A DNA stretch of 64,000 nt from Rhodococcus jostii RHA1. GTDB lineage: Bacteria; Actinomycetota; Actinomycetes; Mycobacteriales; Mycobacteriaceae. Within the stretch, counting starts at the first letter, position 1, and the number at the start of each line of letters is the position of its first letter. Of this stretch, positions 56,504 to 64,000 are shown one piece after another. The stretch covers positions 4,778,501 through 4,842,500 of the forward strand of contig NC_008268.1 in the NCBI RefSeq assembly GCF_000014565.1, given 5' to 3'. A model generated the notes under the pieces. That model had not been told where the DNA came from. It worked only from the letters and a program-made list of their open reading frames with translations, and made no database searches. A program made the translations under genes and the position numbers.

Positions 56504-57352
56504 TCACGTGGCAGGCCCGGCGAGTCCCCCCGAGTTCGCGGTCTCGCGGGTTCGCTGCGCCAGCTCGCTCAGGCGACGGGCGCGGGCGATCTCGGCCGGA
56601 GTGAACGGCTCGTCCGCCGGCCGCACGAAGACGAGCGGCTCACCCTCACCCGACGGGATCTCGACGGACGCCCCCGTGGGCGGATGGTCGCTCACCCGCG
56701 AATCGACGTACTGGGCGCCGAGAAGCTCCGCGATCGACAGGGGCAGTTCGGACGGATCGGCCGCCACCCGCGCCGCCAACGTCAGTGCCTTGGTCTGGCC
56801 GTCGATCAGCGCGAGCGCCGACGCCGGCCAGATTCCCACACTGCGTCCGCCTCCGGCCCGGACGGCATGCGCGAGCGCCTCCGGCGACGTCTCGCGGCAC
56901 GCGCCGACGATCAACTCGTCGAGCGAACCGCCGTCCAGGTGATGGACGTGCACCGTCAGGATGTTCGCCTCCAGCTTCGCGAGATTGTGGGCCAGCGATT
57001 CGAGCTGTCCCGGTTGGTCGCTCACCCGGACACGGATGCGCCAGAGCGACTGCCCCGTCGGGAGAGGGCCGTGCTTGCCGTCGGGCGGACCGTGCAGCCA
57101 GCCGCCGAGCAGTCTCATCGCCGACGGCTCCACCACCCAGATCACCAGCACCGTGGTGCTGACGGTCAGGACCGTGACGGTCATCAGATAGGAGACGTGG
57201 AAGTGAATGACCAGGGCATGGAGCAATAGTTCGACGGGAAAGACGGCGCACAGTTTCGCGAGCGCCAGGCGGACGCGACGGGGGTGCGGAAGCCGGCCGC
57301 ACACCTCACACGCGTTGACATGAACTCCGGGTTCTCTCTCGGCATCGTTCAT
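56504..57352 (-). CDS. ACT-domain membrane protein
   Basis: A 282-residue protein. Two hydrophobic stretches (ELLLHALVIHFHVSYLM and TVTVLTVSTTVLVIWVV) occur within residues 40-75. An ACT ligand-binding domain follows near 105-145 (IRVRVSDQPGQLESLA, ANILTVHVHHLDGG). The N terminus has ACEVCG, a possible metal-binding pair. ACT domains sense small molecules; a membrane sensor role is possible but unproven. Confidence 0.65.
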   Translation of the reverse strand: MNDAEREPGVHVNACEVCGRLPHPRRVRLALAKLCAVFPVELLLHALVIHFHVSYLMTVTVLTVSTTVLVIWVVEPSAMRLLGGWLHGPPDGKHGPLPTGQSLWRIRVRVSDQPGQLESLAHNLAKLEANILTVHVHHLDGGSLDELIVGACRETSPEALAHAVRAGGGRSVGIWPASALALIDGQTKALTLAARVAADPSELPLSIAELLGAQYVDSRVSDHPPTGASVEIPSGEGEPLVFVRPADEPFTPAEIARARRLSELAQRTRETANSGGLAGPAT

Positions 57353-57499
57353 GCGCCCACTGTCGTCCGGAAGTATTGCCGGGTAGTTTCATCCCACGGT
57401 CGGTGGTGTGACGGATGATCGTGAAATGCGTTGGGGTGCAACGCCGATGTGGTGGGACAGACACCGCGTCACCGCGTGTGATCGGGGGCACGTGGACGG

Positions 57500-59530
57500 C
57501 TATCCGACCTCGAATTCGTTCGACGTCCCGGTGAACGAGGTGATCGCGCCTGCCGCGTCGCGGCTGTTGCCGAAGTGCTGCACACGGTAGCGCCCGGCGG
57601 GAGTTCCGGCGGGGACGTCCCACGTGATCTGCGCGACCGACCGGTTCGACCCGGTGCGCGTCCAGCGGTACTTGGTCGACCAGTCGCCGTCGTCGGCGTG
57701 ACGCACCCAGCCGTCGCCGCCCCGGCGCTGGATCTCGAGGAACGTGCCACGCCGGCGCGGGTCGTTCCGGGGGTGGCCGGTGACGAACTCGACCGTGACC
57801 TGTTCGCCCGCCGACACTTTCGCGGCGGGCTCGGTCAGTACGTCGCCGAAGACGCGCCCTGCCGGTGGTTCGTCGTGGTCGACGCCCGGACCGGCGTACG
57901 GCTGGAACTGCGACAGGTCGCGGGGCGCTGGGCCGCGGGGAACGTCGCGGCCGGTGCGCATCGCGTCCGCGAGCGCCGCGAATCCCTGCTGGTACGCGGG
58001 CAGCGTGTAGCGGCCGAAGAGGGTCGAGCCGCCCTCGTACTGCTGCGCGTCGTACTCCTGCGGGGTGGTGCAGTAACTCGCGTACGAGTTGGCGTAGCCC
58101 TGGAAGATCACGTTCTCCAGCGGCACACCGAGTCTGTCGGCGACGGTGCGGCGGATCCGCAGCCCGGACACGATCGTGAATTCCGCCGGGCCGCCCACCA
58201 CGTACACGCCGCCGATGCGGATGATCTGAATCTTCAGCACGTGCGGAACCCACCCGTCGGGTGGCAGCAGACCGACGGCCACGAGCACGAGTTTCGGGGC
58301 CTGCGCGTCCTGCAGCCACTGCGGGATCGGAGCGTCCATCCCGCCGAGCGCGTCGACGAGCGGGTTGGTGGTGCCTTCCGGGAAGATCGGGATGGCCGGA
58401 CCGTCCTCGGTGCTGCCCGCGCTCATGGCGGCCCCGACACACGCGGGGGACGTGCGATAGGTGCGGCCGTCGGGGGTGAATTCGCCGCCGACCTCCTGAT
58501 TCGCCATGTCGAGGTACATGATTCGGCTGTCCACACCGCCGGTGAGAATGTCTGACGCCGATTCCCACGCCGTGCGTGCGGCCGCGACCTGCCGTCGCCC
58601 GATGATGCGGGTGTTCTCGAATTCGTCGTCGGTGGGTCCGTGGCCGGGCCGGAGGTCGAGGTTGGGGGACATGTCGCCGGTGTTCGTCTGCGGGAACGCG
58701 GCGACGAAACGAGGCTTGTCGTCGTCGAGGTAGCGGACACCCTCGTGGTCGTGCTCCCAGAAGTAGGCGGCCGCACCCTTGTTGTCGCCGGATATCAGAT
58801 GGTTCGTGTTGGTGAGCGAAGCGCCGTGGGTGGGGAACCAGTTGATCGCCCCGACGTCTCTGCCGCCCTGCGTGATTCGCAGGACCCGCATCGACGTGTC
58901 GATGCCCAGGGGGTAGTAATCCCGGTCCTCGGAGGGGTTGCGGCCGAAGGCGATCCGCGAACGGTTGACACTGGCATCGGTGAGTTCGCTGCGCCCGTAC
59001 GACACCGAACCTGGAGCGAGGGAATCGTGCGCTGCGGTGATCGCCTCGACGATGCCGCAGACCTCGGCGTCGAACACTTGACGATTGTGGCCGAGCACGG
59101 CGAGGTTGTAGGCGTAGTCGTGGGACGCCCCGCCGCACGCCGCGTGGGAGTGCACCGCCGTGAGCATAACGTTCCGCTCCGTGTACAGGCCGCCGTGGAG
59201 TTCCGCGAGCCGGGCCAGCACGGCGTCGTGCACGGACTGAAAGATCATGCACACGTCGACGCACACGTAGACCACGCGCTGCCGACCGGGCTCGGCGAAC
59301 ACGAACGCCCGCGCACGGGTCCGCTGATGCAGTCCCTCGGCGCGCTGCTCGAAGCTGGAGTACCCCATCATCCCGACGTCGGCGACCGGCCCGGTGGCGT
59401 CGGAAATGCCGACCCCGATGAGGAATTCGGAGTCGGGGTCGGGATTTGCGGGTGCCGTCCCGGAACCGAGCGTGGCGAACGTCGGAGTCAGGGCCGCCCC
59501 CGCGAGCACGCTGCGTCGTCTGATCTGCAC
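57500..59530 (-). CDS. Neutral/alkaline ceramidase
   Basis: A 676-residue neutral ceramidase-family amidase. The N terminus IRRRSVLAGAALTPTFATLG looks like a Tat-type signal. The catalytic serine motif is in QTNTGDMSPNLDL, zinc ligand regions include TAVHSHAACGG and NWFPTHGASL, and the C-terminal part is an Ig-like domain (SFTGTSNEFEVG). It splits ceramide to fatty acid and sphingoid base outside the cell. The GTG at 59530 with AAAGGA upstream is the start; the upstream open frame runs over the neighbouring genes. It could serve nutrient scavenging from eukaryotic lipids. Confidence 0.87.
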   Translation of the reverse strand: MQIRRRSVLAGAALTPTFATLGSGTAPANPDPDSEFLIGVGISDATGPVADVGMMGYSSFEQRAEGLHQRTRARAFVFAEPGRQRVVYVCVDVCMIFQSVHDAVLARLAELHGGLYTERNVMLTAVHSHAACGGASHDYAYNLAVLGHNRQVFDAEVCGIVEAITAAHDSLAPGSVSYGRSELTDASVNRSRIAFGRNPSEDRDYYPLGIDTSMRVLRITQGGRDVGAINWFPTHGASLTNTNHLISGDNKGAAAYFWEHDHEGVRYLDDDKPRFVAAFPQTNTGDMSPNLDLRPGHGPTDDEFENTRIIGRRQVAAARTAWESASDILTGGVDSRIMYLDMANQEVGGEFTPDGRTYRTSPACVGAAMSAGSTEDGPAIPIFPEGTTNPLVDALGGMDAPIPQWLQDAQAPKLVLVAVGLLPPDGWVPHVLKIQIIRIGGVYVVGGPAEFTIVSGLRIRRTVADRLGVPLENVIFQGYANSYASYCTTPQEYDAQQYEGGSTLFGRYTLPAYQQGFAALADAMRTGRDVPRGPAPRDLSQFQPYAGPGVDHDEPPAGRVFGDVLTEPAAKVSAGEQVTVEFVTGHPRNDPRRRGTFLEIQRRGGDGWVRHADDGDWSTKYRWTRTGSNRSVAQITWDVPAGTPAGRYRVQHFGNSRDAAGAITSFTGTSNEFEVG

Positions 59531-59652
59531 TACCGATCGTCCTTTCGGCGGCCGTCCCCCCAGGGGTGCCACGAATTGGTCAAGCGTCCAGAACCGTAGC
59601 CGGTATTGGACCCCAGTTCGGTCATCGGCGCAACCCCCCCACTCATGTGCGG

Positions 59653-60381
59653 TCAGACGGGCTGCGCGTCCCCGAACGTCATCTTCAATTCGGGGATCGA
59701 GGACGTGACGAGTGCCCGTTTCGGAAGTCCCAGCGACCGTAGTTCGTCCGCGATCGGGTGGCTGCCCAGTTTGAGCTCCGCCCCTCCGGGCCGGGAGCGG
59801 ATCCCGGTCGGGTGCATGTCCCAGGTGGTGAATCGGGTGAGCCCGTCGAGGTGCGAATAGGCGGCGAGCGACGTGCCTGCCCCCGAACCCGGCACCGCAA
59901 TACCCGGCTTGACACTCAACTGTGCGATCAGCCGGCCGTCCCGGCTCACCGAACCGCGCCTGACGGAACCGGTGTGGTCGACGTCGAAATCGGCCAGGAC
60001 CTTCGGGAAGCCCCAGATGCCGCGGCCGGCGGCCAGAGTGAAGTCGCCGTCGACGGGCAGGTGATGAATCAGCGCACCCGCCCGGCCCCGGGCCAGCGCC
60101 TTCAGGTCCCGGGGGACCGAGGTGCTGTCGGCCCGGTGGTCGCGGACGAGGAACGCCACCCCGAATTCGTTGTACGGGCCGAGGTCGCCGTCCACGTAGT
60201 CGACGAACACGAGGACGCAGATGCCGCGTCCCGGCCGGAACTGCAGGATCTCGAGGCCGGTGTAGTCGATCAGCGACTGGGCGGCGCGGGTCGGCACCGA
60301 ATACATCGCCATGAACGCGGACGCGGCCCGGATCTCCACGGGCATGTCGACCTGCTTGCCGAGAACCTGGTGCGACGTCAC
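59653..60381 (-). CDS. Acetoacetate decarboxylase-family protein
   Basis: A 242-residue acetoacetate-decarboxylase-fold protein. The Schiff-base lysine region is intact in GRGIWGFPKVLADF. The GTG start overlaps the SDR stop (GTGA), so the two are translationally coupled. The SDR is divergent from a CYP142-type P450 with KstR-like sites between them. I infer a role in steroid side-chain or ring catabolism rather than acetone formation, but the reaction is not known. Confidence 0.72.
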   Translation of the reverse strand: MTSHQVLGKQVDMPVEIRAASAFMAMYSVPTRAAQSLIDYTGLEILQFRPGRGICVLVFVDYVDGDLGPYNEFGVAFLVRDHRADSTSVPRDLKALARGRAGALIHHLPVDGDFTLAAGRGIWGFPKVLADFDVDHTGSVRRGSVSRDGRLIAQLSVKPGIAVPGSGAGTSLAAYSHLDGLTRFTTWDMHPTGIRSRPGGAELKLGSHPIADELRSLGLPKRALVTSSIPELKMTFGDAQPV

Positions 60382-61229
60382 GGCCCGACCACCCCGCGCA
60401 GACCGTCGGCGCCGAACATGGGCTCGAACATCGACGTGAAGTCGGGTCCACGACGCAACATCTGGCCGCCGTCGACGTTGATGATCTGCCCCGTGATCCA
60501 GGTGGAGTCGGGGCCGAGGAGGAACTTGGCGAGCGCGGCGATGTCGGTGACCTCGCCGACCCGTGCGATCGGGGTGTTGGCCAGGTAGTCGTCCAGGACG
60601 GGCCCGCCGTCGGTGATGAGCGCGACGAGGTCGGTGCGGGTCAGTCCGGGGCGGATGCAGTTGACGCGGACGTTGCTGGCCCCGAGTTCGTCGGCGGCGA
60701 GTTGCGTCAGGTTGTCGACACCCGCCTTGGACGGACCGTATGCGCCGAACCAGCGGTGCGTGTTGCTGCTCGCGATCGAGGAGATGGTGACGATGGAACC
60801 GCCGCCTCCGGCGACGAGCGCCCGCGCGGAATGCTTGATCGTCAGCATGGTGCCGGTGACGTTCAGGTCCACGGTCCGCCGCCACGCGTCCACGTCGAGT
60901 TGGGTCACGGGTCCCACCGTTTCGTTCCCGCCTGCGCAGGTGACGACGCCGTGGAGCTGCCCGGTGCGCTCGGCCGCTGTTGCGACAGCGCGGATGACGT
61001 CGTCCTCGTTCGTGACGTCGGCGGTGACCGTGTCGACCGTCCCCGCGGGATCGCCGGTGGTGATCTGCTCCGCTGCGCGTGCCAGTTTCTCCTCGTTGCG
61101 ACCGCAGATCGTGACGTGGACGCCGTCGGCCGCGAGGGCGGTGGCGACACCCAGTCCGATGCCACTGCCGCCACCGGTGACGAGTACGGACGTCTTCGCG
61201 AGCCCGCTGCTGCCGTCGTTGGTAACCAC
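60378..61229 (-). CDS. Short-chain dehydrogenase/reductase
   Basis: A 283-residue SDR. The nucleotide motif is VLVTGGGSGIGLGVA, and the catalytic residues are in ISSIASSNTH and YGPSKAGVDNL (Ser, Tyr, Lys). The GTG at 61229 has GGAGGTG at a better distance than the GTG at 61235. It is divergent from the P450 gene, with KstR-like sites in the promoter, suggesting a steroid or steroid-side-chain alcohol as substrate. It is coupled to the downstream decarboxylase-like gene. Confidence 0.83.
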   Translation of the reverse strand: MVTNDGSSGLAKTSVLVTGGGSGIGLGVATALAADGVHVTICGRNEEKLARAAEQITTGDPAGTVDTVTADVTNEDDVIRAVATAAERTGQLHGVVTCAGGNETVGPVTQLDVDAWRRTVDLNVTGTMLTIKHSARALVAGGGGSIVTISSIASSNTHRWFGAYGPSKAGVDNLTQLAADELGASNVRVNCIRPGLTRTDLVALITDGGPVLDDYLANTPIARVGEVTDIAALAKFLLGPDSTWITGQIINVDGGQMLRRGPDFTSMFEPMFGADGLRGVVGP

Positions 61230-61245
61230 GTACACCTCCAGGTAA

Positions 61246-61259
61246 TAGAACTCGTGTCA
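61246..61259. promoter_or_regulatory. Weak KstR-like half site
   Basis: TAGAACTCGTGTCA matches TnnAACnnGTTnnA with one inner mismatch (GTG for GTT). It lies 16 bp before the SDR start and may be a secondary site next to the stronger one at 61312. Confidence 0.4.
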
Positions 61260-61311
61260 ATTATCGAGCCGAGGATCTGTGAAACTTGCCGCTATACCAC
61301 TGCGTCATAAT

Positions 61312-61325
61312 AGGAACACGTTCTA
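61312..61325. promoter_or_regulatory. KstR-type operator upstream of the CYP142-type P450
   Basis: AGGAACACGTTCTA reads TAGAACGTGTTCCT on the other strand and matches the KstR consensus apart from one end position. It lies 45 bp before the P450 start. Confidence 0.7.
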
Positions 61326-61370
61326 TTATCGGGGCACGATCGGCGGGATTCAATGCGGAGGAGTGCCTCG

Positions 61371-62546
61371 ATGACGAACAGGCCGGATTTCGATCTGATC
61401 GACGGACGGTTCTACTCGGGCGAACTCGGCGACCCTCGGCAGGCCTACGCATGGATGCGCGCCCACGAACCCGTGTATCGGGCGGACGGGATTCTCGGCG
61501 CCGCGTCGTACGAGGCCGTCCTGGCGGCCGAACGCGACCCGGAGTTGTTCTCGAACGCGGGCGGCATCCGGCCCGGGCTGGGCCCGTTGCCGCAGATGAT
61601 CGACATGGACGATCCACAGCACCTGCAACACCGTCGCCTCGTCAACGCCGGATTCACCCGCAAACAGGTGGAAGCGAAGATCGGCCGGATCCGGGAGATC
61701 TGCGATCACCTCATCGACGCCGCGTGCGACAAGGACGAAGTGGACTTCGTGCGCGACCTGGCCGCGCCGCTCCCCATGGCCGTCGTCGGCGACATGCTCG
61801 GCATGCGGCCCGAGGAACGCGACACGTTCCTGCAATGGTCCGACGACCTGATGAACGCACTCGGCAGCAACGCCACCCCGGAAGAACTCCAGGCCCAGGC
61901 CAACGCGTACCTGGCATTCAACGAATTCACGCTCCGGACCATCGAGGAGCGGCGGCAGAATCCGACGGACGACCTCACCAGCATCCTCGTGCACAGCGAG
62001 ATCGACGGGCACCGGCTCAGCGACCCGGACATCGTCGGCGAAACCCTGCTGATCCTGATCGGCGGCGACGAGACCACCCGGCACGTCCTCAGCGGCGGCA
62101 TGGAACAACTGATGCGTCACCCCGACCAGCATCAGCGGCTCGTGAACGACCCCGACGGGATCCCGGCGGCGGTCGAGGAGATGCTGCGCTGGTCTTCGCC
62201 GATCAAGAACATGTGCCGCACCGTCACCCGCGACGTCGAATTCTTCGGAACCGACCTGCGCCAGGGCGAGAAGATGATGCTGCTCTTCGAATCCGCCAAC
62301 TTCGACGACGCCGTGTTCGACAGTCCCGAGGTGTTCGACATCGAACGGTCGCCGAACCCGCACGTCGCATTCGGTTTCGGCACCCACTTCTGCCTGGGGA
62401 ACCAATTCGCCCGGCTCGAAGCGAAGATCATGTTCGAGCAACTGCTGTCGCGGCTGCCGGACATGGTGCTCGTCGACGACGGCCCACTGCGGCGTCGTCC
62501 CGCCAACTTCGTGTCCGGGCTCGAGGAGATGCCGGTGAAGCTCTAG
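61371..62546 (+). CDS. cyp142: CYP142-type steroid side-chain P450
   Basis: A 391-residue cytochrome P450. The oxygen-activating I-helix is LILIGGDETTRHVLSGG, ExxR is in EEMLRWSSP, and the haem cysteine (about Cys341) is in FGFGTHFCLGNQFARLE. The sequence tracks the CYP142 family closely, including PLPMAVVGDMLGMRPE and KMMLLFESANFD. CYP142 oxidises the terminal side-chain carbon of cholesterol or cholestenone. The ATG at 61371 with GGAGGAG upstream is the start. A KstR site lies 45 bp upstream. Confidence 0.87.
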   Translation: MTNRPDFDLIDGRFYSGELGDPRQAYAWMRAHEPVYRADGILGAASYEAVLAAERDPELFSNAGGIRPGLGPLPQMIDMDDPQHLQHRRLVNAGFTRKQVEAKIGRIREICDHLIDAACDKDEVDFVRDLAAPLPMAVVGDMLGMRPEERDTFLQWSDDLMNALGSNATPEELQAQANAYLAFNEFTLRTIEERRQNPTDDLTSILVHSEIDGHRLSDPDIVGETLLILIGGDETTRHVLSGGMEQLMRHPDQHQRLVNDPDGIPAAVEEMLRWSSPIKNMCRTVTRDVEFFGTDLRQGEKMMLLFESANFDDAVFDSPEVFDIERSPNPHVAFGFGTHFCLGNQFARLEAKIMFEQLLSRLPDMVLVDDGPLRRRPANFVSGLEEMPVKL

Positions 62547-62555
62547 GCGCTCCGC

Positions 62556-62603
62556 GCCCGTGCGCAGTTGACGAGTCTCTGGACTCGTTAACCACTCACG
62601 GGC
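62556..62603. terminator. Compound hairpin between the P450 and AKR genes
   Basis: Outer arms GCCCGTG/CACGGGC and inner arms ACGAGT/ACTCGT bracket a small loop between two convergent genes. The arms are interrupted, unlike the other hairpins here. Confidence 0.5.
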
Positions 62604-62614
62604 GGCGAAGCCGC

Positions 62615-63496
62615 CTACTCCGGTGCGTCGATGTTCAACTCGTCCGGGTGGGCTCCGACGCGGACGCCGTCGTCCATCGTCTCGATCTCGCTGAGGTCCT
62701 GCTCGCTGAGCTCGAAATCGAACACGTCGATGTTCTCGCGGATCCGCGACTCGTGCACCGACTTGGGGATGACGATCAGCCCACTCTGCAGGTGCCAGCG
62801 GATCAGCACCTGGGCCGGGCTCTTGCTGTGCCGGTCGCCGATGCGGGTGATGATCGGGTCGGTGAGCAGCGTGTTCGGCTTCGAGTCGTCGCCCCACCCC
62901 GAGTTGCTGGTGCCGCCGAGCGGGCTCCACGATTCGACGGCGATACCGTGCTCGACGGCGAACGTCCGGATCTCCTGCTGCGCCAGATGCGGATGCAACT
63001 CCACCTGGTCGACCGCCGGAACGACGCCGCCCCGGTCGATCAGCAACTGCAGGTGACGCGGTTCGAAATTGCACACACCGATCGCCTTCGCGCGACCCGA
63101 CTCGGCGATCTTCTCCAGCGCATCCCACGTGCGGAGGATGCGGTCGTCGTCCTGCAGCGGCCAATGGATCAGGTAAAGGTCGACATAATCGACGCCGAGA
63201 CGTCCGAGGCTGGCGTCGAACGCCTTCAACGCCGGCTCGTAGCCCTGATCGGCGTTCCACAACTTGGTGGTGAGAAAGATGTCTTCGCGGGCGACTCCCG
63301 AGTTCGCGATGCCGCGGCCGACCCCTTCCTCGTTGCCGTATGCGGCGGCGGTGTCGATGTGCCGGTAGCCCGCCTCGTCCAGGGCGAACCCCACGGCGTG
63401 TTCGGTCTCGTCGTTGTCCGCCTGCCAGACGCCCAAGCCGAGCTGCGGGATGATGGTTCCGGAATTCAGCACGATGCTGGGTACTCGAGGACTCAT
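62615..63496 (-). CDS. Aldo/keto reductase
   Basis: A 293-residue AKR of the 2,5-diketo-D-gluconate reductase-like branch. The catalytic tetrad residues are Asp48 (YRHIDTAAAYGNE), Tyr53, Lys78 (LTTKLWN) and His111 (YLIHWPL). The C-terminal NADPH-binding part has VIPKSVHESRIREN. It reduces a small aldehyde or ketone; a substrate cannot be named. Confidence 0.88.
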   Translation of the reverse strand: MSPRVPSIVLNSGTIIPQLGLGVWQADNDETEHAVGFALDEAGYRHIDTAAAYGNEEGVGRGIANSGVAREDIFLTTKLWNADQGYEPALKAFDASLGRLGVDYVDLYLIHWPLQDDDRILRTWDALEKIAESGRAKAIGVCNFEPRHLQLLIDRGGVVPAVDQVELHPHLAQQEIRTFAVEHGIAVESWSPLGGTSNSGWGDDSKPNTLLTDPIITRIGDRHSKSPAQVLIRWHLQSGLIVIPKSVHESRIRENIDVFDFELSEQDLSEIETMDDGVRVGAHPDELNIDAPE

Positions 63497-63560
63497 GCTG
63501 TCCAGGCTATCGACTGTGGTGGGGTCGTGAGGGGTACATGCGCCCTGGCATCATGCGGAG

Positions 63561-64000
63561 GTGACGCAAATTCGGCTGTTGGCGACGGACCTCGACGGCA
63601 CCCTGCTGCGGTCGGACCGCACGATCTCCCCTCGCACCGCGCAGGCAATGGAGGACGCGCGACTGTCGGGGGTGGAGGTGGTGTGGGCAACGGCCCGCGC
63701 CCGGCACTCGGTCCACGAGCTGGCGCAGTCGTGCGGATTCCGCGGCAAGGCGATCTGCGCGAACGGCGCGGTGGTACTCGACCTGGCCGACGGAACCCCG
63801 GTGATCACGGCGACGACGACCATCGCGATGGCGTCGGCCGCAGCGGCCATGGACCGGGTGCGGACCCTGATGCCCGGTGTCGTGTTCGCGAACATCGGTC
63901 CGACGCGCTTCGTCGCCGAACCGGCGTACGCGGCGTTGTGCGAGTTCGCCGACCACCACCGGCACCCGCACGAGATGGCGCTGTCGGAACTGCTGCCCGA
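63561..64000 (+). CDS. HAD-superfamily (Cof-type) hydrolase, N-terminal part
   Basis: The gene runs off the right edge. The frame begins QIRLLATDLDGTLLRSDRTI, the Cof/HAD phosphatase nucleophile motif, followed by a cap-domain start. The GTG at 63561 has GGAG immediately before it, too close for an ideal ribosome site, so the true start may differ slightly. Substrate unknown. Confidence 0.75.
   Translation, partial: MTQIRLLATDLDGTLLRSDRTISPRTAQAMEDARLSGVEVVWATARARHSVHELAQSCGFRGKAICANGAVVLDLADGTPVITATTTIAMASAAAAMDRVRTLMPGVVFANIGPTRFVAEPAYAALCEFADHHRHPHEMALSELLP

Noticed and set aside
57306..59264. A 650-codon minus-strand frame over the ceramidase gene
   Set aside because: It is arginine/proline-rich shadow sequence in another frame of the ceramidase gene.

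Overview
The window is high-GC actinobacterial DNA, most likely from a large-genome Rhodococcus of the jostii/opacus group. The evidence is the dense coding, frequent GTG starts with ATGA/GTGA stop-start overlaps, the complete hsa/ksh steroid-ring genes with KstR operators, and many paralogous catabolic genes and local regulators. No tRNA, rRNA, insertion sequence, prophage or CRISPR array was seen. It reads as a chain of catabolic cassettes, each with its own regulator and often closed by a long palindromic terminator.

Layout. 0-9 kb: the cholesterol/steroid A/B-ring block. It has kstD (partial), hsaE-hsaG-hsaF for the dienoate fragment, kshA with a small Cys-rich partner, and hsaA-hsaD-hsaC-hsaB; three KstR-type sites lie in its promoters. 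9-13 kb: a semialdehyde dehydrogenase and a class III aminotransferase transcribed divergently from a palindromic operator, then DUF3830 and PhzF-like genes. 13-17 kb: iron alcohol dehydrogenase, CoA-acylating semialdehyde dehydrogenase (mmsA) and LysR. 17-24 kb: LacI regulator A, a type II NADH dehydrogenase gene interrupted by one in-frame TGA, and module A (GMC oxidoreductase, ThDP enzyme, sugar epimerase). 24-31 kb: aspartate ammonia-lyase, a histidinol-dehydrogenase paralogue, PucR and two MFS transporters. 31-37 kb: module B (ThuA-like protein, ThDP enzyme, GMC oxidoreductase) with LacI regulator B. 37-42 kb: LLM oxidoreductase, proline-racemase-family enzyme, a decayed DapA-family gene and a frameshifted GH13 gene. 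42-48 kb: sulfatase, HAD phosphatase and formylglycine-generating enzyme, then DUF202 and a pseudokinase. 48-54 kb: amidase, D-2-hydroxyacid dehydrogenase, two EutA/maleate-isomerase-like proteins, GntR and an ectoine-hydroxylase (EctD)-type dioxygenase. 54-64 kb: MarR/MFS pair, beta-propeller protein, ACT membrane protein, ceramidase, acetoacetate-decarboxylase-like protein, SDR, CYP142-type P450, aldo/keto reductase and a partial HAD gene.

Two regulatory links stand out. A nearly identical 21-bp double palindrome occurs at 10473-10493 and 50450-50470, 40 kb apart. It suggests that the aminotransferase/semialdehyde dehydrogenase pair and the EutA-like/GntR/EctD cluster form one regulon, possibly for ectoine-type compounds. 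Separately, modules A and B are paralogous in three components (LacI, ThDP enzyme, GMC oxidoreductase). LacI-type operators with the same core lie before module B and before a distant MFS gene, so an uncharacterised sugar or cyclitol oxidation-and-cleavage pathway is the best candidate here for a new system.
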